In this document: piece after piece, positions 19,139-29,491 of the stretch | How the letters are laid out: every line of letters begins with the position of its first letter | Position numbering within the stretch: position 1 is the first letter of the stretch | NCBI RefSeq assembly: GCF_020832325.1 | Contig: NZ_JAFIEU010000040.1 | Location: 43,065-107,064, forward strand | From: Lunatimonas sp. | Lineage (GTDB): Bacteria; Bacteroidota; Bacteroidia; Cytophagales; Cyclobacteriaceae | Length of the DNA stretch: 64,000 bases | Direction: 5' to 3' | The notes under the pieces: generated by a model | What the model was told of the DNA's origin: nothing | The model's database searches: none | What the model saw: only the letters and a program-made list of their open reading frames with translations | Position numbers and translations under genes: made by a program

Positions 19139-20176
19139 TTATTTGAAGTCGGCTACTTTCATGCCCCTTCTCCAGTTATCAAATCCAAACATGGTTGGGT
19201 TATAGGCGCCCACGTAGTCTACCTTTGTGGTCTCTGTAATTTGGTGCGACATGTTGAGACACCAGTAGGCCGCGTTGACGACTAATTTTCGCAGGTCAGC
19301 ACTTTCCAGGTCCACAGAGGCCCCCATGGTGGACGTAAAAACTTTTCCTGTGTTCCCTGCGTCGCTGGTATAGGTTTGAATCCAAGCTACCGGCATGAGG
19401 GCTTTCTCCCAATTCACCGGCGTATCTGCTGTCATTCCGTGGGTCACTGCGCCGTGCATCAGCACCTGTGCATCCTCACCCAAGCCATTGACGGTATACA
19501 CATCGGAAGCTACCCAGATATCCTTTACACCCCGAAGGATGGGATGTTTGGAAGAATGAGATACGCCATCTATCATCGCCCGGGTTCCCTCCACGGCATG
19601 GTGGCCATGGTGCGCCACCCAGGTTTCACCCAGAATCTTCTTTCCAAACCCTTTTTCCCAGCCTGGCTCATTGGCCATCCAATGGTACTTTCGGTATTTG
19701 CTTTGGTTATCCTTTCCGTAGTTGAAGGCATGTGTGGACGTCCGTAGGCCAATGATAGGTTTTCCAGACTGTACATAGTCGTCGATAAACTTCATCTGAT
19801 CATCCGGCAGCTCCCTAAAGCGCATAAGCATGATGACCAAATCCGCATCGGCCAAAAAGTGAAGCCCTGGAATATTGCTTTTATAATTGGGGATTATTTC
19901 CTTTTTTTCCGGATCAATGGCAAATAGCACTTTGGTATCGAACCCATGATGGGTGCTAAGGATCTTTGCCAGCATGGGCATCCCTTCTTCGGATCGGTAC
20001 TCGTCGTCACCGCTGATCAAAACGACCGTTTTGCCCTTTCCAGGGCCTTGTCCTCCCGAGTATTCCAGCCACATTTCTCCATGTTGTCCGTAACTTACGC
20101 TTCCTATGAGCAGCATCACACATGCAAGCATGATCCAACGGCGGGAAGTTGAGACTCCCCTGTGTAGGTTTTTCAT
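19139..20176 (-). CDS. ThuA domain-containing protein (secreted)
   Basis: VVLISGDDEYRSEEGMPMLAKIL, YVQSGKPIIGLRTSTHAF, HHGHHAVEGTRA; PVAWIQTY...KVFTSTMGA. M at 20176 with signal peptide preferred. Confidence 0.87.
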   Translation of the reverse strand: MKNLHRGVSTSRRWIMLACVMLLIGSVSYGQHGEMWLEYSGGQGPGKGKTVVLISGDDEYRSEEGMPMLAKILSTHHGFDTKVLFAIDPEKKEIIPNYKSNIPGLHFLADADLVIMLMRFRELPDDQMKFIDDYVQSGKPIIGLRTSTHAFNYGKDNQSKYRKYHWMANEPGWEKGFGKKILGETWVAHHGHHAVEGTRAMIDGVSHSSKHPILRGVKDIWVASDVYTVNGLGEDAQVLMHGAVTHGMTADTPVNWEKALMPVAWIQTYTSDAGNTGKVFTSTMGASVDLESADLRKLVVNAAYWCLNMSHQITETTKVDYVGAYNPTMFGFDNWRRGMKVADFK

Positions 20177-20343
20177 TCGTTCTATATTTAGGTTAGTAAG
20201 ATGATTAGTTGAGGCAAAGCATGAAAACCTTTTGGTTTCCTTTACCCAAATCATCGGTTAATATATTGGAATTTGGGTAGATTCCATAATTCTTTTTTTT
20301 GAGGCAACGAAACCTAATCTGTTTGCCCAGCAGTAAAGAAAAG

Positions 20344-20382
20344 AAATCCACGGGGGCAAACCAAGTCTGCCTCCGTGGATTT
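20344..20382 (-). terminator. Rho-independent terminator after SusD-family gene
   Basis: AAATCCACGGAGGCA...TGCCCCCGTGGATTT long inverted repeat just downstream of the 20402 stop. Confidence 0.75.
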
Positions 20383-20401
20383 CATCTATTCACCACCTCG
20401 A

Positions 20402-21907
20402 TCAATATCCGGGGTTTTGTCTCAGATTGGTGTTGTTCCGTACTTCCGCAGTTGGAATTGGAAACAAAAGTTCTCTGGAGGTCACGGTCGGTCCGTAAGA
20501 AAACTGGTGTCCTACATAATCCTCGAAATCGCCGGTAAAAACGTTCATGGCTTTTCTCAGACGTACCATGTCAAACCAGGTTTTGTTTTCGTAACAGAGT
20601 TCATGCCACCTTTCCTTCCAAATCGCCTGGCGCAGCTGATCTTGGGACAATCCCTCAAGGTCAGGTAATTCAGCCCTTCTCCGGATTAAATTCACAGCAT
20701 CGTACGCTGCTTGAGAGGGCCCGTTAGCCTCGTTAAGTGCTTCGGCATAGGTGAGCAGCACTTCGGCGTAGCGGTACACCGGCCAATTCATGCCGCTGCT
20801 GGTGGTGACTAGCTGTGCCTCTTCGTCAAAATGCTTCCAAATGTAGTAATCGCCCAATTGCAATACTTGGCTCCTGTCTGCCCTAAGGGTATATTCCGTA
20901 AAGAAAAATTGCTTTTCTTCGGTTCGCTTATCTCCTGTCTCGAAAGACCTTACAAAATCCGCATTCGCAAAGATTCCACCGGTTTCCGCATTGTACTGAC
21001 TGATCCCTCTATTGTAGGGCAAAATCGCTTGTTGTACCGTGTTGGGTTGGATAAAGGCCGCATACTGAATCATAAAGATAAACTCCCCTTGATTTTTCAG
21101 TGAAACCGTATTCAGATCGGTATATCGAGGAAATAAAGAGAATTGTCCGGAGTCTATCACCTCTTTTGCCTTCGCCGCCGAGAGCTGATAATACTGAGAC
21201 CCTTTTTGCAAGGGATAGCCAGCCATTGTCAAATAAACACTGGAAAGCATACTCTTTACTGCTCCCATGGATACCCTACCAGTTCCTTCTCTAAATGGCA
21301 AGCCAGATGTCTCAGCAGAGGTAAGATCCTCCACTATCAAATCATAAACTGACTCCACCGGTGAGGGTGAAGGGTACATTTCGGGCGAGGCAAGATCAAT
21401 AACACCCGTGATCAATGGAATTTCGCCAAAAATTCGAACGAGATGGTAATAATAGTAAGCACGTAAAAAGCGAGCCTCTCCAAGCAGCCGGTTTTTTGCT
21501 GCTTGGTCCATCTGAATATCTGGAATTTTTTCGATTGCCAAATTCGCATTTTGAATGCCCCTATAATATGTGGTCCAATAGGTTTGTCCGTAGCCATTAT
21601 CGGAGTTATTGATCAGCGAACGCACAAAAAGGCTGTTCTGAGCTTGCCCAAGTTCCGTATCTGCCAAACCTGTTGCAAACTCCAGCATCATCCAAGGCCC
21701 ACCTCCAAAACCACTTGCCATAATCGGTGGTAAGCCCGCATAGATGGTATTGACCACGCTCGTGGCATGCTCAGGCCGAGTGAAATAATTTTCAAGTGTG
21801 AAGTTCGATTTGTCTGTTTCTTCCAGAAAATCGGCGCAGGACCATCCAGAGACCAACACGAGGCCCATGATCATTGTTCTAGCGATATGTTTTATGTACT
21901 TTTTCAT
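20402..21907 (-). CDS. SusD/RagB family nutrient-binding outer membrane lipoprotein
   Basis: Lipobox SGWSC; NANLAIEKIPD, EARFLRAYYYYHLVRIFGEIPLI, YRYAEVLLTYAEALNE, ELCYENKTWFDMVRLRKA. Confidence 0.95.
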   Translation of the reverse strand: MKKYIKHIARTMIMGLVLVSGWSCADFLEETDKSNFTLENYFTRPEHATSVVNTIYAGLPPIMASGFGGGPWMMLEFATGLADTELGQAQNSLFVRSLINNSDNGYGQTYWTTYYRGIQNANLAIEKIPDIQMDQAAKNRLLGEARFLRAYYYYHLVRIFGEIPLITGVIDLASPEMYPSPSPVESVYDLIVEDLTSAETSGLPFREGTGRVSMGAVKSMLSSVYLTMAGYPLQKGSQYYQLSAAKAKEVIDSGQFSLFPRYTDLNTVSLKNQGEFIFMIQYAAFIQPNTVQQAILPYNRGISQYNAETGGIFANADFVRSFETGDKRTEEKQFFFTEYTLRADRSQVLQLGDYYIWKHFDEEAQLVTTSSGMNWPVYRYAEVLLTYAEALNEANGPSQAAYDAVNLIRRRAELPDLEGLSQDQLRQAIWKERWHELCYENKTWFDMVRLRKAMNVFTGDFEDYVGHQFSYGPTVTSRELLFPIPTAEVRNNTNLRQNPGY

Positions 21908-21930
21908 TTTTTCACGTTTTTCAGTTATCC

Positions 21931-24900
21931 TTAAAGCCCTATATTCAACCCTAACATAAATACCCGCGGTTTGGGATACGCATAGAGGTCAACTCCCTGG
22001 TCAAACGCTGCACCGGAGGTACTGACTTCCGGATCATATCCTTGGAACGGAGTGGACAAAAAGAAATTCTGTACCGAAACGAACGCCCGAAGCCTGCTCA
22101 AATGAAGCCTTTGCACCAGCTGGGGCTGAAATACATAGGCAAACATCAAATTTCTACCCCTCAAGAAGGATCCATCCTGAAGCCTGTCTGTATCGTTGAA
22201 GGTATTGTACCCTGCAGACATCGGTCTGATCTCAGCTATATTGGTATCCTGGTTTTGGGGCGTCCAAGCATTGAGTACTGTTCTAAAGCTGTTGGCAATA
22301 CCAGTACGGTCCTCCGCAGAGTGTTTGCTTCTCCAGAGCACTCCATTTCCGTACATGAATTGTAAATCAACGAGTAACTCAAAATTCTTGTAGTTAAAGG
22401 TATTCATCAAGGTACCGAAGCCCTTTGGAATGCCCTGTCCCATAATCACCCGGTCACGGTCATTGATTACACCGTCTCCGTTTACATCTTCATACCTGAT
22501 ATCACCGGGACGTTTACCAAAGCTCGCCGCCAAATCCGCCTCGTCCAGATTCCATGTACCCAAGTGTACAAATCCAAAGAAGGAGCTTACAGGATATCCT
22601 TCCCTGATAATCGTGCTGGCTCCTATGATATCGGCACCTCCGGTCAATTCCAATACGGTGTTTCTGTTCAGTGATATATTGAAATGGGTGTCCCACTTAA
22701 ACCCTTTGGTGTCCACGTTGACCGAGTTCAGGGCTATTTCAATACCCTTGTTCTCCATGCTACCAATGTTCCGGGTAACGTTAGAATATCCACTGCTGGA
22801 AGGAACCGGCGCACTTAGGAGCATGTCTCGGGTTAACTTGCGATATAAATCCAATTCTAAGGTTAAGCGATTGTTGAATAACCCCAATTCCAGCCCCATA
22901 TCGGTCTGAAAGGTTCTTTCCCAACGTAGGTCTGGGTTGGCCAGTCGGTTTACGCCCAACCCGATTGCCCGCTGGTCTCCGAAAATAACCGTATAGTTCC
23001 CCATACCTGCCAAGGACTGAAAGGCCGGTATCTCCGAGTTACCGGTAATACCGTAGCTGGCACGCACCTTCAAATTGGAAACGGTATTGCTGTTTTTAAG
23101 AAAATCTTCCTCCGACACCCTCCAAGCAGCCGCTGCGGAGGGGAACACCGCATATTGATTTGCCGCTCCAAACTTAGAAGACCCATCGATCCTTCCAGTG
23201 AAGGTTACCAAGTACTTTTCCTTCAGATTGTAATTGAATCGTCCAAAATAGGAATTCAATGCGTAAGCAGTATAATTGGAAGTTGTTTGAAACACGTTTG
23301 CTCCCGCTCCTAGATTATAAAACTTAAAGTAATCATCTTGAAAATCCTGCGACCTAGCCATGGATTGGAACCTGTCCACTTGCTGCCAGGAGAGTCCTAA
23401 CAATGCATTGAATGACTGATTTTCATCGATCTCTTTGTTGTAGGTAAGGTAATTTTCGAACTGCCAGGAATTATGTCGATCGTTGGTAACAGACGCATCC
23501 CCCCGTTGATTTCGGGCGATAAAGTTTAGCATCCTACCACCGTAATAGTCCGTGCGTTGATTGATGATGTTTGTCGCTAAGATAGATCTGAACTCAAGCC
23601 CTTTTGCCAAGTAAAAATTGGCATACACATTTCCCAAAATAGTCTGTGTGCTGAGTTCATACACACGATCTTCCACCACATGCAGCGGGTTGTTGCCACC
23701 TTCCATGCCTGGGTAGTGTTCGTTGCCACCCCAGCTTCCGTCCGGATACCGTACCGGTATAATCGGCAAGGCCTCCAACACCTGACGCATGGCGATGATA
23801 CCTCCTGCACCCAGCGGGTCAATCTGGCTTTCCCGCTGATCGTTATAAGCAAGCGAACCCCCCACCTTCAGCCAATCTTTGATTTGGCTATCAAACACGA
23901 AACGGGCAGCGTAACGCTTCAACCAAGAACCACGCATCAAACCCTCTTCGTTGCGGTGGTTCAAAAACACACCGTAACTGTCCTTTTCATTTCCACCAGT
24001 AAAGGCCAACTGATGGTTTTGGGTAATTGCCTGACGGAATGACTCGTCTTGCCAGTCGGTATCGTATAGTGGATTTCCGTTGGAATCAAAAAGCCTGGGA
24101 TCTGTCCGCTTTAACCTCGGATCTCTATAAATCCCGTTTGCCCAACCATTCGGATCATACTTTTGGGCGTTTTGATATGCTAGTTCCTCCACCCGCAAGA
24201 ACTCTTCGGAATTTAACAAAGGTATTTTTCGTGGCAGCACTCCTACGCTGAAATCTGTATCGTAGGATATAATACCCCCCTTGGAACTTCCGCGCTTAGT
24301 AGTTACCAAGATAACTCCGTTTGCTCCACGAGCACCATATATTGCGGTGGCGGAAGCATCTTTCAATACCTCCACTGAAGCAATGTCGTTGGGATTGATA
24401 TAATCGATGGGAGTACTACCATTGGCCAATCCAGTGGCATGTATGATCACCCCGTCAATTACATAGAGCGGATCGTTGGCGATACTTACGGAGGTATTTC
24501 CTCTGATACGGATATTGGCCCTGCCGCCTGGACGTCCGGAGTTAACGGAAACGTTTACTCCTTGAATCCTTCCAGAAAGTGCTTGATTCAGAGAGGCCGC
24601 CGGTCTTTCCTGTAGTGCCTGGGCGCTCACCGATCCTACCGATCCGGTCAAATCCGATTTTCGCTGGGTTCCATAACCCACCACGATCACCTCTCCCAAA
24701 TCGGAATAGGAGGAACTCAAAAAAATCTCCATATTGGTAATACTGGAAGAAACGACCGTCTCCTTGGTCTCATAGCCAATAAAGCTGGCTACAATCACCT
24801 CCCCGTCAGACACTTGTAGGTTAAACTGCCCATCGATGTCGGTCACCGTACCCCGCTGGGTACCTTTTACCAATACAGACACCCCCGGAATCAACTCCGA

Positions 24901-25032
24901 GTCTGCCTGAGACTTCACCACGCCCGTAAGGGTTCGGGTTTGCTGGGCGAAAGCCGCAGACCCGATTAACAGACTCATCACACACAAAAGCAGCCATCTG
25001 CCGTTGTGTAAATTGTACACTGTTCGATTCAT
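21931..25032 (-). CDS. SusC/RagA family TonB-linked outer membrane protein
   Basis: Carboxypeptidase-like N-terminus (LTGVVKSQADSELIPGVSVLVKGT), GEVIVVGYGTQRKSDLTGSVGSV, NDIASVEVLKDASATAIYGARGANGVILVTTKRG. Confidence 0.96.
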   Translation of the reverse strand: MNRTVYNLHNGRWLLLCVMSLLIGSAAFAQQTRTLTGVVKSQADSELIPGVSVLVKGTQRGTVTDIDGQFNLQVSDGEVIVASFIGYETKETVVSSSITNMEIFLSSSYSDLGEVIVVGYGTQRKSDLTGSVGSVSAQALQERPAASLNQALSGRIQGVNVSVNSGRPGGRANIRIRGNTSVSIANDPLYVIDGVIIHATGLANGSTPIDYINPNDIASVEVLKDASATAIYGARGANGVILVTTKRGSSKGGIISYDTDFSVGVLPRKIPLLNSEEFLRVEELAYQNAQKYDPNGWANGIYRDPRLKRTDPRLFDSNGNPLYDTDWQDESFRQAITQNHQLAFTGGNEKDSYGVFLNHRNEEGLMRGSWLKRYAARFVFDSQIKDWLKVGGSLAYNDQRESQIDPLGAGGIIAMRQVLEALPIIPVRYPDGSWGGNEHYPGMEGGNNPLHVVEDRVYELSTQTILGNVYANFYLAKGLEFRSILATNIINQRTDYYGGRMLNFIARNQRGDASVTNDRHNSWQFENYLTYNKEIDENQSFNALLGLSWQQVDRFQSMARSQDFQDDYFKFYNLGAGANVFQTTSNYTAYALNSYFGRFNYNLKEKYLVTFTGRIDGSSKFGAANQYAVFPSAAAAWRVSEEDFLKNSNTVSNLKVRASYGITGNSEIPAFQSLAGMGNYTVIFGDQRAIGLGVNRLANPDLRWERTFQTDMGLELGLFNNRLTLELDLYRKLTRDMLLSAPVPSSSGYSNVTRNIGSMENKGIEIALNSVNVDTKGFKWDTHFNISLNRNTVLELTGGADIIGASTIIREGYPVSSFFGFVHLGTWNLDEADLAASFGKRPGDIRYEDVNGDGVINDRDRVIMGQGIPKGFGTLMNTFNYKNFELLVDLQFMYGNGVLWRSKHSAEDRTGIANSFRTVLNAWTPQNQDTNIAEIRPMSAGYNTFNDTDRLQDGSFLRGRNLMFAYVFQPQLVQRLHLSRLRAFVSVQNFFLSTPFQGYDPEVSTSGAAFDQGVDLYAYPKPRVFMLGLNIGL

Positions 25033-25403
25033 AAATAATTAGGTTAAGTTGAAATTATTGTTTTTTATAGTTTATTTTAATTTTTCCAAGACCGGATAAA
25101 CCAAAATAAATCATATATAAACTTAGCATTTCAAGAATAAACCCCCATCCTGTACTGTCCTGCTTTTTATGATATCTTATAAAGTATTTCCAAGGAAAAA
25201 TAGCTTAAATTAACCGAAAACCATCCTAAAAACGCTAAATACTGCCGACCAGCCCCAAAAAACACCGAATATCACGAATAAAGTGTTTACAGGATGAACA
25301 AAGAGTGAAAATAAGCAAATCAACCCCCCAATTTCAATGGCAAACAGAAACAAAATCGCTGAGTTTTGTAATTTGCAGCCTAAACCTAGTAAACCAAACG
25401 ACG

Positions 25404-26387
25404 ATGAATCCACCAATCGGTTTAACTTTCGCCCTGCTCATTTTTACATTTCTTTCGTGCGGTAGCCCCCAATCATCCAAAGGCACCCGATCGGCCACGG
25501 GAATCTCAGAAGAAATCTTCCTGTTCTCCTATTTTGTAGGCAACGGTGAAGACGGCCTGCATTTCGCCTATTCGGAAGATGGCTATACCTGGGAAGCGCT
25601 ATCTGAAGGAGCCTCATTTCTAACGCCTACTGCCGGTGAAGATAAACTCATGCGAGACCCATGCATCATCCGTGGTGGTGACGGAAAGTTTCACATGGTG
25701 TGGACGGTAAGCTGGAACGAAAAAGGTCTCGGCTACGCTACTTCCGAAGACCTCATTCACTGGTCTGAGCAACGGTTTATTCCGGTAATGGCCCACGAAG
25801 AAGGGGCAAGGAATACCTGGGCACCCGAAGTATTCTACGACGAGGAATCCGACCTCTATTTGATCTTTTGGTCTACCACGATCACGGGACTTTATCCAGA
25901 AACCCAATCCATGGAAGAAAATGCCTACAACCACCGAAAATACTATGTGACCTCCAAAGACTTCGAAGCCTTTTCGGAAACCAAGCTCTTTTACGAGCCG
26001 GGCTTTAACGTCATAGACGGGACGCTGATCAAAGAAGGTGGGCAATACATCCTGTTTATCAAAGATGAAACCCGTGAACCTGCCCAGAAGAATATTCGAA
26101 TAGCTAGAAGCAATCGACTAACGGAGGGATATGGGCCAGCGAGTGCACCGATTACTGGAGACTATTGGGCAGAAGGTCCTACACCCGCCAAAGTGGGAGA
26201 CCGATGGATCGTCTACTTCGATAAATACATCGACCATCAGATGGGTGCCGTGGCTTCCTACGACCTAGAAAACTGGGAGGACATTTCCGACAAAGTGAGT
26301 TTTCCGGAAGGCACGAGGCACGGCACTGTCTTTAAAGTAACCAAGCAGGAATTTGAGCACTTGGTAAAAAACGGGCCGGCAAACTAA
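25404..26387 (+). CDS. Glycoside hydrolase family 43-like five-bladed beta-propeller lipoprotein
   Basis: LMRDPCIIRGGDGKFHMVWTVSW, RNTWAPEVFYDEE, VIDGTLIKEGGQYILFIKDE; lipobox LSCG. MNPPIGLTF start at 25404 preferred. Confidence 0.8.
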   Translation: MNPPIGLTFALLIFTFLSCGSPQSSKGTRSATGISEEIFLFSYFVGNGEDGLHFAYSEDGYTWEALSEGASFLTPTAGEDKLMRDPCIIRGGDGKFHMVWTVSWNEKGLGYATSEDLIHWSEQRFIPVMAHEEGARNTWAPEVFYDEESDLYLIFWSTTITGLYPETQSMEENAYNHRKYYVTSKDFEAFSETKLFYEPGFNVIDGTLIKEGGQYILFIKDETREPAQKNIRIARSNRLTEGYGPASAPITGDYWAEGPTPAKVGDRWIVYFDKYIDHQMGAVASYDLENWEDISDKVSFPEGTRHGTVFKVTKQEFEHLVKNGPAN

Positions 26388-26390
26388 CCT

Positions 26391-27566
26391 CTAGCCCCTT
26401 CGTACGATCCGGATAGCTCCGTTTCGCTTCTCTTGTTTGATTCGGTAGCCCAATAGATGAAAAATCTCGCGGTGAAAAAAGCGGGCAATTCTCGGATTCA
26501 CCCAGTAGATGGCACTTTCGACCGGATCCTTTTCCACGCCGGGCAGCCAAGCGATAAGTTCGGAAATACCCGCCCTCCGAAGCCATTTGGAGAGGACCAA
26601 CCAAAACCTGGAAACCCTGCGGATAATAAAAAAACCATCGCTGCCTTCCACTTGGTATAGGGGCATGAACATGAGACCGGTATATGGCGCGTAGATAACA
26701 CCCTGCTTATCGGAGGCTAACCGCTGCCCTTTTGTTACCGGCTGAAAATTAATATAGCCCAGGTCCATGGCAAAGCCCTCCATCGGGCGCACATCGTGCC
26801 GGTAGCGTATTTCGTAAAATCCCGAAGGAATCGCCAAAGATTCCGACAGCTGTTTTTCCAGGCCTGATTTTTCACCGTCGGAGAGTGTTTTTATTCCCCA
26901 ATGACACAGGGCCAACTCCAAGAAAGCCCGGTGCCGAAGTATGGAAGCTGTAGCCCCGTGCCTGCCAGCTTCAAACCCCAATGCGGGGAATCCCAAATTG
27001 TTAATATGGCTCATCAATGGCCCCTCCAAAAACTCCTCTATCCCCAAAATGAGGGGCACCGGGAACCTTTCGGCCAATTGACGGTTGGCAAGCGAGTCGT
27101 TGAAGGGAAGAAAGGCCCCGCTTTCCGCAGAAGTGGTGTGTAGGTCTAAAAAACAAAGTCGTCCGGCTCCATATTTCCGGATTATCTCTGAAATCTCGGT
27201 ATCTAACTCCTTTAATTCCGCCAATTCATGCGTGGGTGGCCAGTTGGACTCCGTTTCGGTACGGGCCCTGTGCAGGTGTTCCGCTGTCCATATCCGGTTA
27301 AAATCCTTGTCGATAAAACGCCTTCCCAAGCTCAGGGCTTTCTTATTACCTATCAACACAAACAAGTTGCCTAGCAGGGTAGGCGAGGAAAGCCGTCCTT
27401 CTACTACCATCTCCTCGACTGCTTGAATAGACGCTTTCTCGTTGCCATGCATCCCCACAAACACCACCATCGTTGGATCGGTAGGCCCTTTTTCCACACG
27501 GTAGAGGGTGCGATTATGAAGGGACGTTTGGTCACTATGAAAGGCGGCTTGCTTTTCAGGCTTCAT
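26391..27566 (-). CDS. Succinylglutamate desuccinylase/aspartoacylase-like zinc carboxypeptidase family protein
   Basis: VVFVGMHGNEKASIQAVEEM (H-x2-E zinc motif), DKDFNRIW, LCFLDLHTTSAESGAFLPF, GFEAGRHG. Confidence 0.83.
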   Translation of the reverse strand: MKPEKQAAFHSDQTSLHNRTLYRVEKGPTDPTMVVFVGMHGNEKASIQAVEEMVVEGRLSSPTLLGNLFVLIGNKKALSLGRRFIDKDFNRIWTAEHLHRARTETESNWPPTHELAELKELDTEISEIIRKYGAGRLCFLDLHTTSAESGAFLPFNDSLANRQLAERFPVPLILGIEEFLEGPLMSHINNLGFPALGFEAGRHGATASILRHRAFLELALCHWGIKTLSDGEKSGLEKQLSESLAIPSGFYEIRYRHDVRPMEGFAMDLGYINFQPVTKGQRLASDKQGVIYAPYTGLMFMPLYQVEGSDGFFIIRRVSRFWLVLSKWLRRAGISELIAWLPGVEKDPVESAIYWVNPRIARFFHREIFHLLGYRIKQEKRNGAIRIVRRG

Positions 27567-29448
27567 GATCTTTCATCTTTTCCCACAGCTGCTGCGTGTC
27601 CCTATCCGTAATCAAACCAATCAGTCGGTTCCCTTCTACCACCGGCAAACAACTGATTTGCTTGTCCACCATCAATAAGATAGCGAACCTTATATCCGCG
27701 TCCTTGCCAACGGTGACCAAGTCGGTGCGCATGACGTCTGCCGCAGACAGCAACCGATCCGGTTGATTCGTGTCTTTAGCCTGACCGATCATTTTATGGG
27801 TGATCAATCCCTTTAAATTCCCTTTTCTATCCTCCACCGGCACATGTCGTATGCGCTTCCAGTCCATAATCTTCTCTACCAAATCCAGTAAATCCTCCTC
27901 CTGTACTGTGATGAGGTCGGTGGTCATAAAGTTACCTATCCAATCGTAAGGCATGCGGCAATCCTCTATCTCCAACTTGGTTGGCAGTCGCCAAGAATGT
28001 ACCGGAAGTCCTGACATCCTACGGGTGTGCATGGCGGCAGTCACCCCTACCATGGCCTCCTCCCGTGACAGGGTCTTTTTGAGGTTCCTAAAGCTTTTTA
28101 CGGTCCATACACTGCCATTTAATCCCTTTTTCACCCTACCCTCCAGCACGTTCAGGTACCTATCTGCTTCCTCCAGCTCAATGCCACAATCCAGCAAACC
28201 CTTTCTAGCCGATGGCAGCAAATGATCCAGCAGGAGATTACGGGAAGGAATCGCTTTTCCTTCCCATACCATGCTACTGTGCAGGCCGGAAGTAGCGGCT
28301 CGGTAAAAATTACCCTTTGCATCTTCGAAAGATTTATGTTGCCAAGCTCCTTTATAGTGCTCCGGCATGGCTTTCATCAACCCCACCCAAAAGGCAAAGT
28401 TTGCCATTTCATCAATCACACTGGGACCGGAAGGGAGGTACCTGTTTTCGATACGTAAATGGGGAATGCCTGACCCCACACCGTAACAGGGTCTGTTCCA
28501 CCGCCAGATGGTGCCGTTGTGCAAATTTAGTGCAGCTAGCTTAGGGATGCCCCCTTTCTTCAGCACGCTCATGGAATCCTCCTCCACCGTATCGGTGAGA
28601 ATCAGCGTAAACCGGGCAATCGCTTCCTTGTAGATTTCGGTGATTTCACTCACCCAACCCTTGCCAAAGGAAACGCGCTGTTCCTTTTCCCGGAGGTGAT
28701 ATCCCTTGCTCCGGATATCGATACTTTGCTGAAAAAGCGAAATCCGGGTCTCGCTCCAAAGTTCCCGCCCAAATAACAATGGGGAGTTGGTACAAGCAGA
28801 CAGCACCGGCCCGGATATCATCTGAGCCCAATTGTATTGATCCACAAACTCATCGGGGTCGACCTGCAGGTGGCACTGAAAACTGGTGTTGCATGCCTCA
28901 AAAAGAATATTAGTATGAGCCAAAATCAACTCATCTACTCCGAGGATATTTAGCTCAAAATCTTCCCCCCGCAATTGGCGAATCACTTCATCGAGCGCAT
29001 AGAACCGTGGATTCGGGGTCATGAAGTCCAACTCACCCGAACGAATATCAATGGAGGGCAGTATTCCACTTAACACCACTTTATCTCCAACCGCCTTCGC
29101 TGCCTGATCTGTCTTTGCCAAAAGCGCCTGCAATTGCTTCTCCATCTTGGAAAAGCACTGCTTTTTCAACACCTGAGGATCTAGGTTAATCTCCAGGTTA
29201 TACAGGGCGAGCTCTGTGGTCAGGTGGGGGTCATTGACCCGGTTCAACACCGCAGGCCCTTTTCGGGATGGCTTATAGTAGGCGTCAACCAGCGAGAGCT
29301 CCTGCTCCGCTCCTATACGCTGAATGTTCTTCTCAATAAGATTTCTCCTTAGCATCTCATCCAAGGCTTCCACGTCTAGCAGCAAATGCTTGAGAAATTT
29401 CTTTCGTTCTATCTTACTTTTCTTCGAACGGACTTGCTGTTGTCCCAT
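27556..29448 (-). CDS. GCS2-like glutamate-cysteine-ligase-family catalytic region fused to a C-terminal CBS domain pair
   Basis: IGAEQELSLVDAYYKPS...TTELALYNLEINLDPQ (GCS2-like) and MTTDLITVQEEDLLDLVEKIMDWKRIRHVPVEDRKGNLKGLIT / MRTDLVTVGKDADIRFAILLMVDKQISCLPVVEGNRLIGLITDRD (two CBS). Confidence 0.82.
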   Translation of the reverse strand: MGQQQVRSKKSKIERKKFLKHLLLDVEALDEMLRRNLIEKNIQRIGAEQELSLVDAYYKPSRKGPAVLNRVNDPHLTTELALYNLEINLDPQVLKKQCFSKMEKQLQALLAKTDQAAKAVGDKVVLSGILPSIDIRSGELDFMTPNPRFYALDEVIRQLRGEDFELNILGVDELILAHTNILFEACNTSFQCHLQVDPDEFVDQYNWAQMISGPVLSACTNSPLLFGRELWSETRISLFQQSIDIRSKGYHLREKEQRVSFGKGWVSEITEIYKEAIARFTLILTDTVEEDSMSVLKKGGIPKLAALNLHNGTIWRWNRPCYGVGSGIPHLRIENRYLPSGPSVIDEMANFAFWVGLMKAMPEHYKGAWQHKSFEDAKGNFYRAATSGLHSSMVWEGKAIPSRNLLLDHLLPSARKGLLDCGIELEEADRYLNVLEGRVKKGLNGSVWTVKSFRNLKKTLSREEAMVGVTAAMHTRRMSGLPVHSWRLPTKLEIEDCRMPYDWIGNFMTTDLITVQEEDLLDLVEKIMDWKRIRHVPVEDRKGNLKGLITHKMIGQAKDTNQPDRLLSAADVMRTDLVTVGKDADIRFAILLMVDKQISCLPVVEGNRLIGLITDRDTQQLWEKMKDHEA

Positions 29449-29491
29449 AGGCTAGATCGTTACAGGTATGCTTGCGGAGATGGGCCCTTGG

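Noticed and set aside
22430-22909. 159-aa plus-strand ORF inside SusC
   Set aside because: Antisense shadow of the beta-barrel region.
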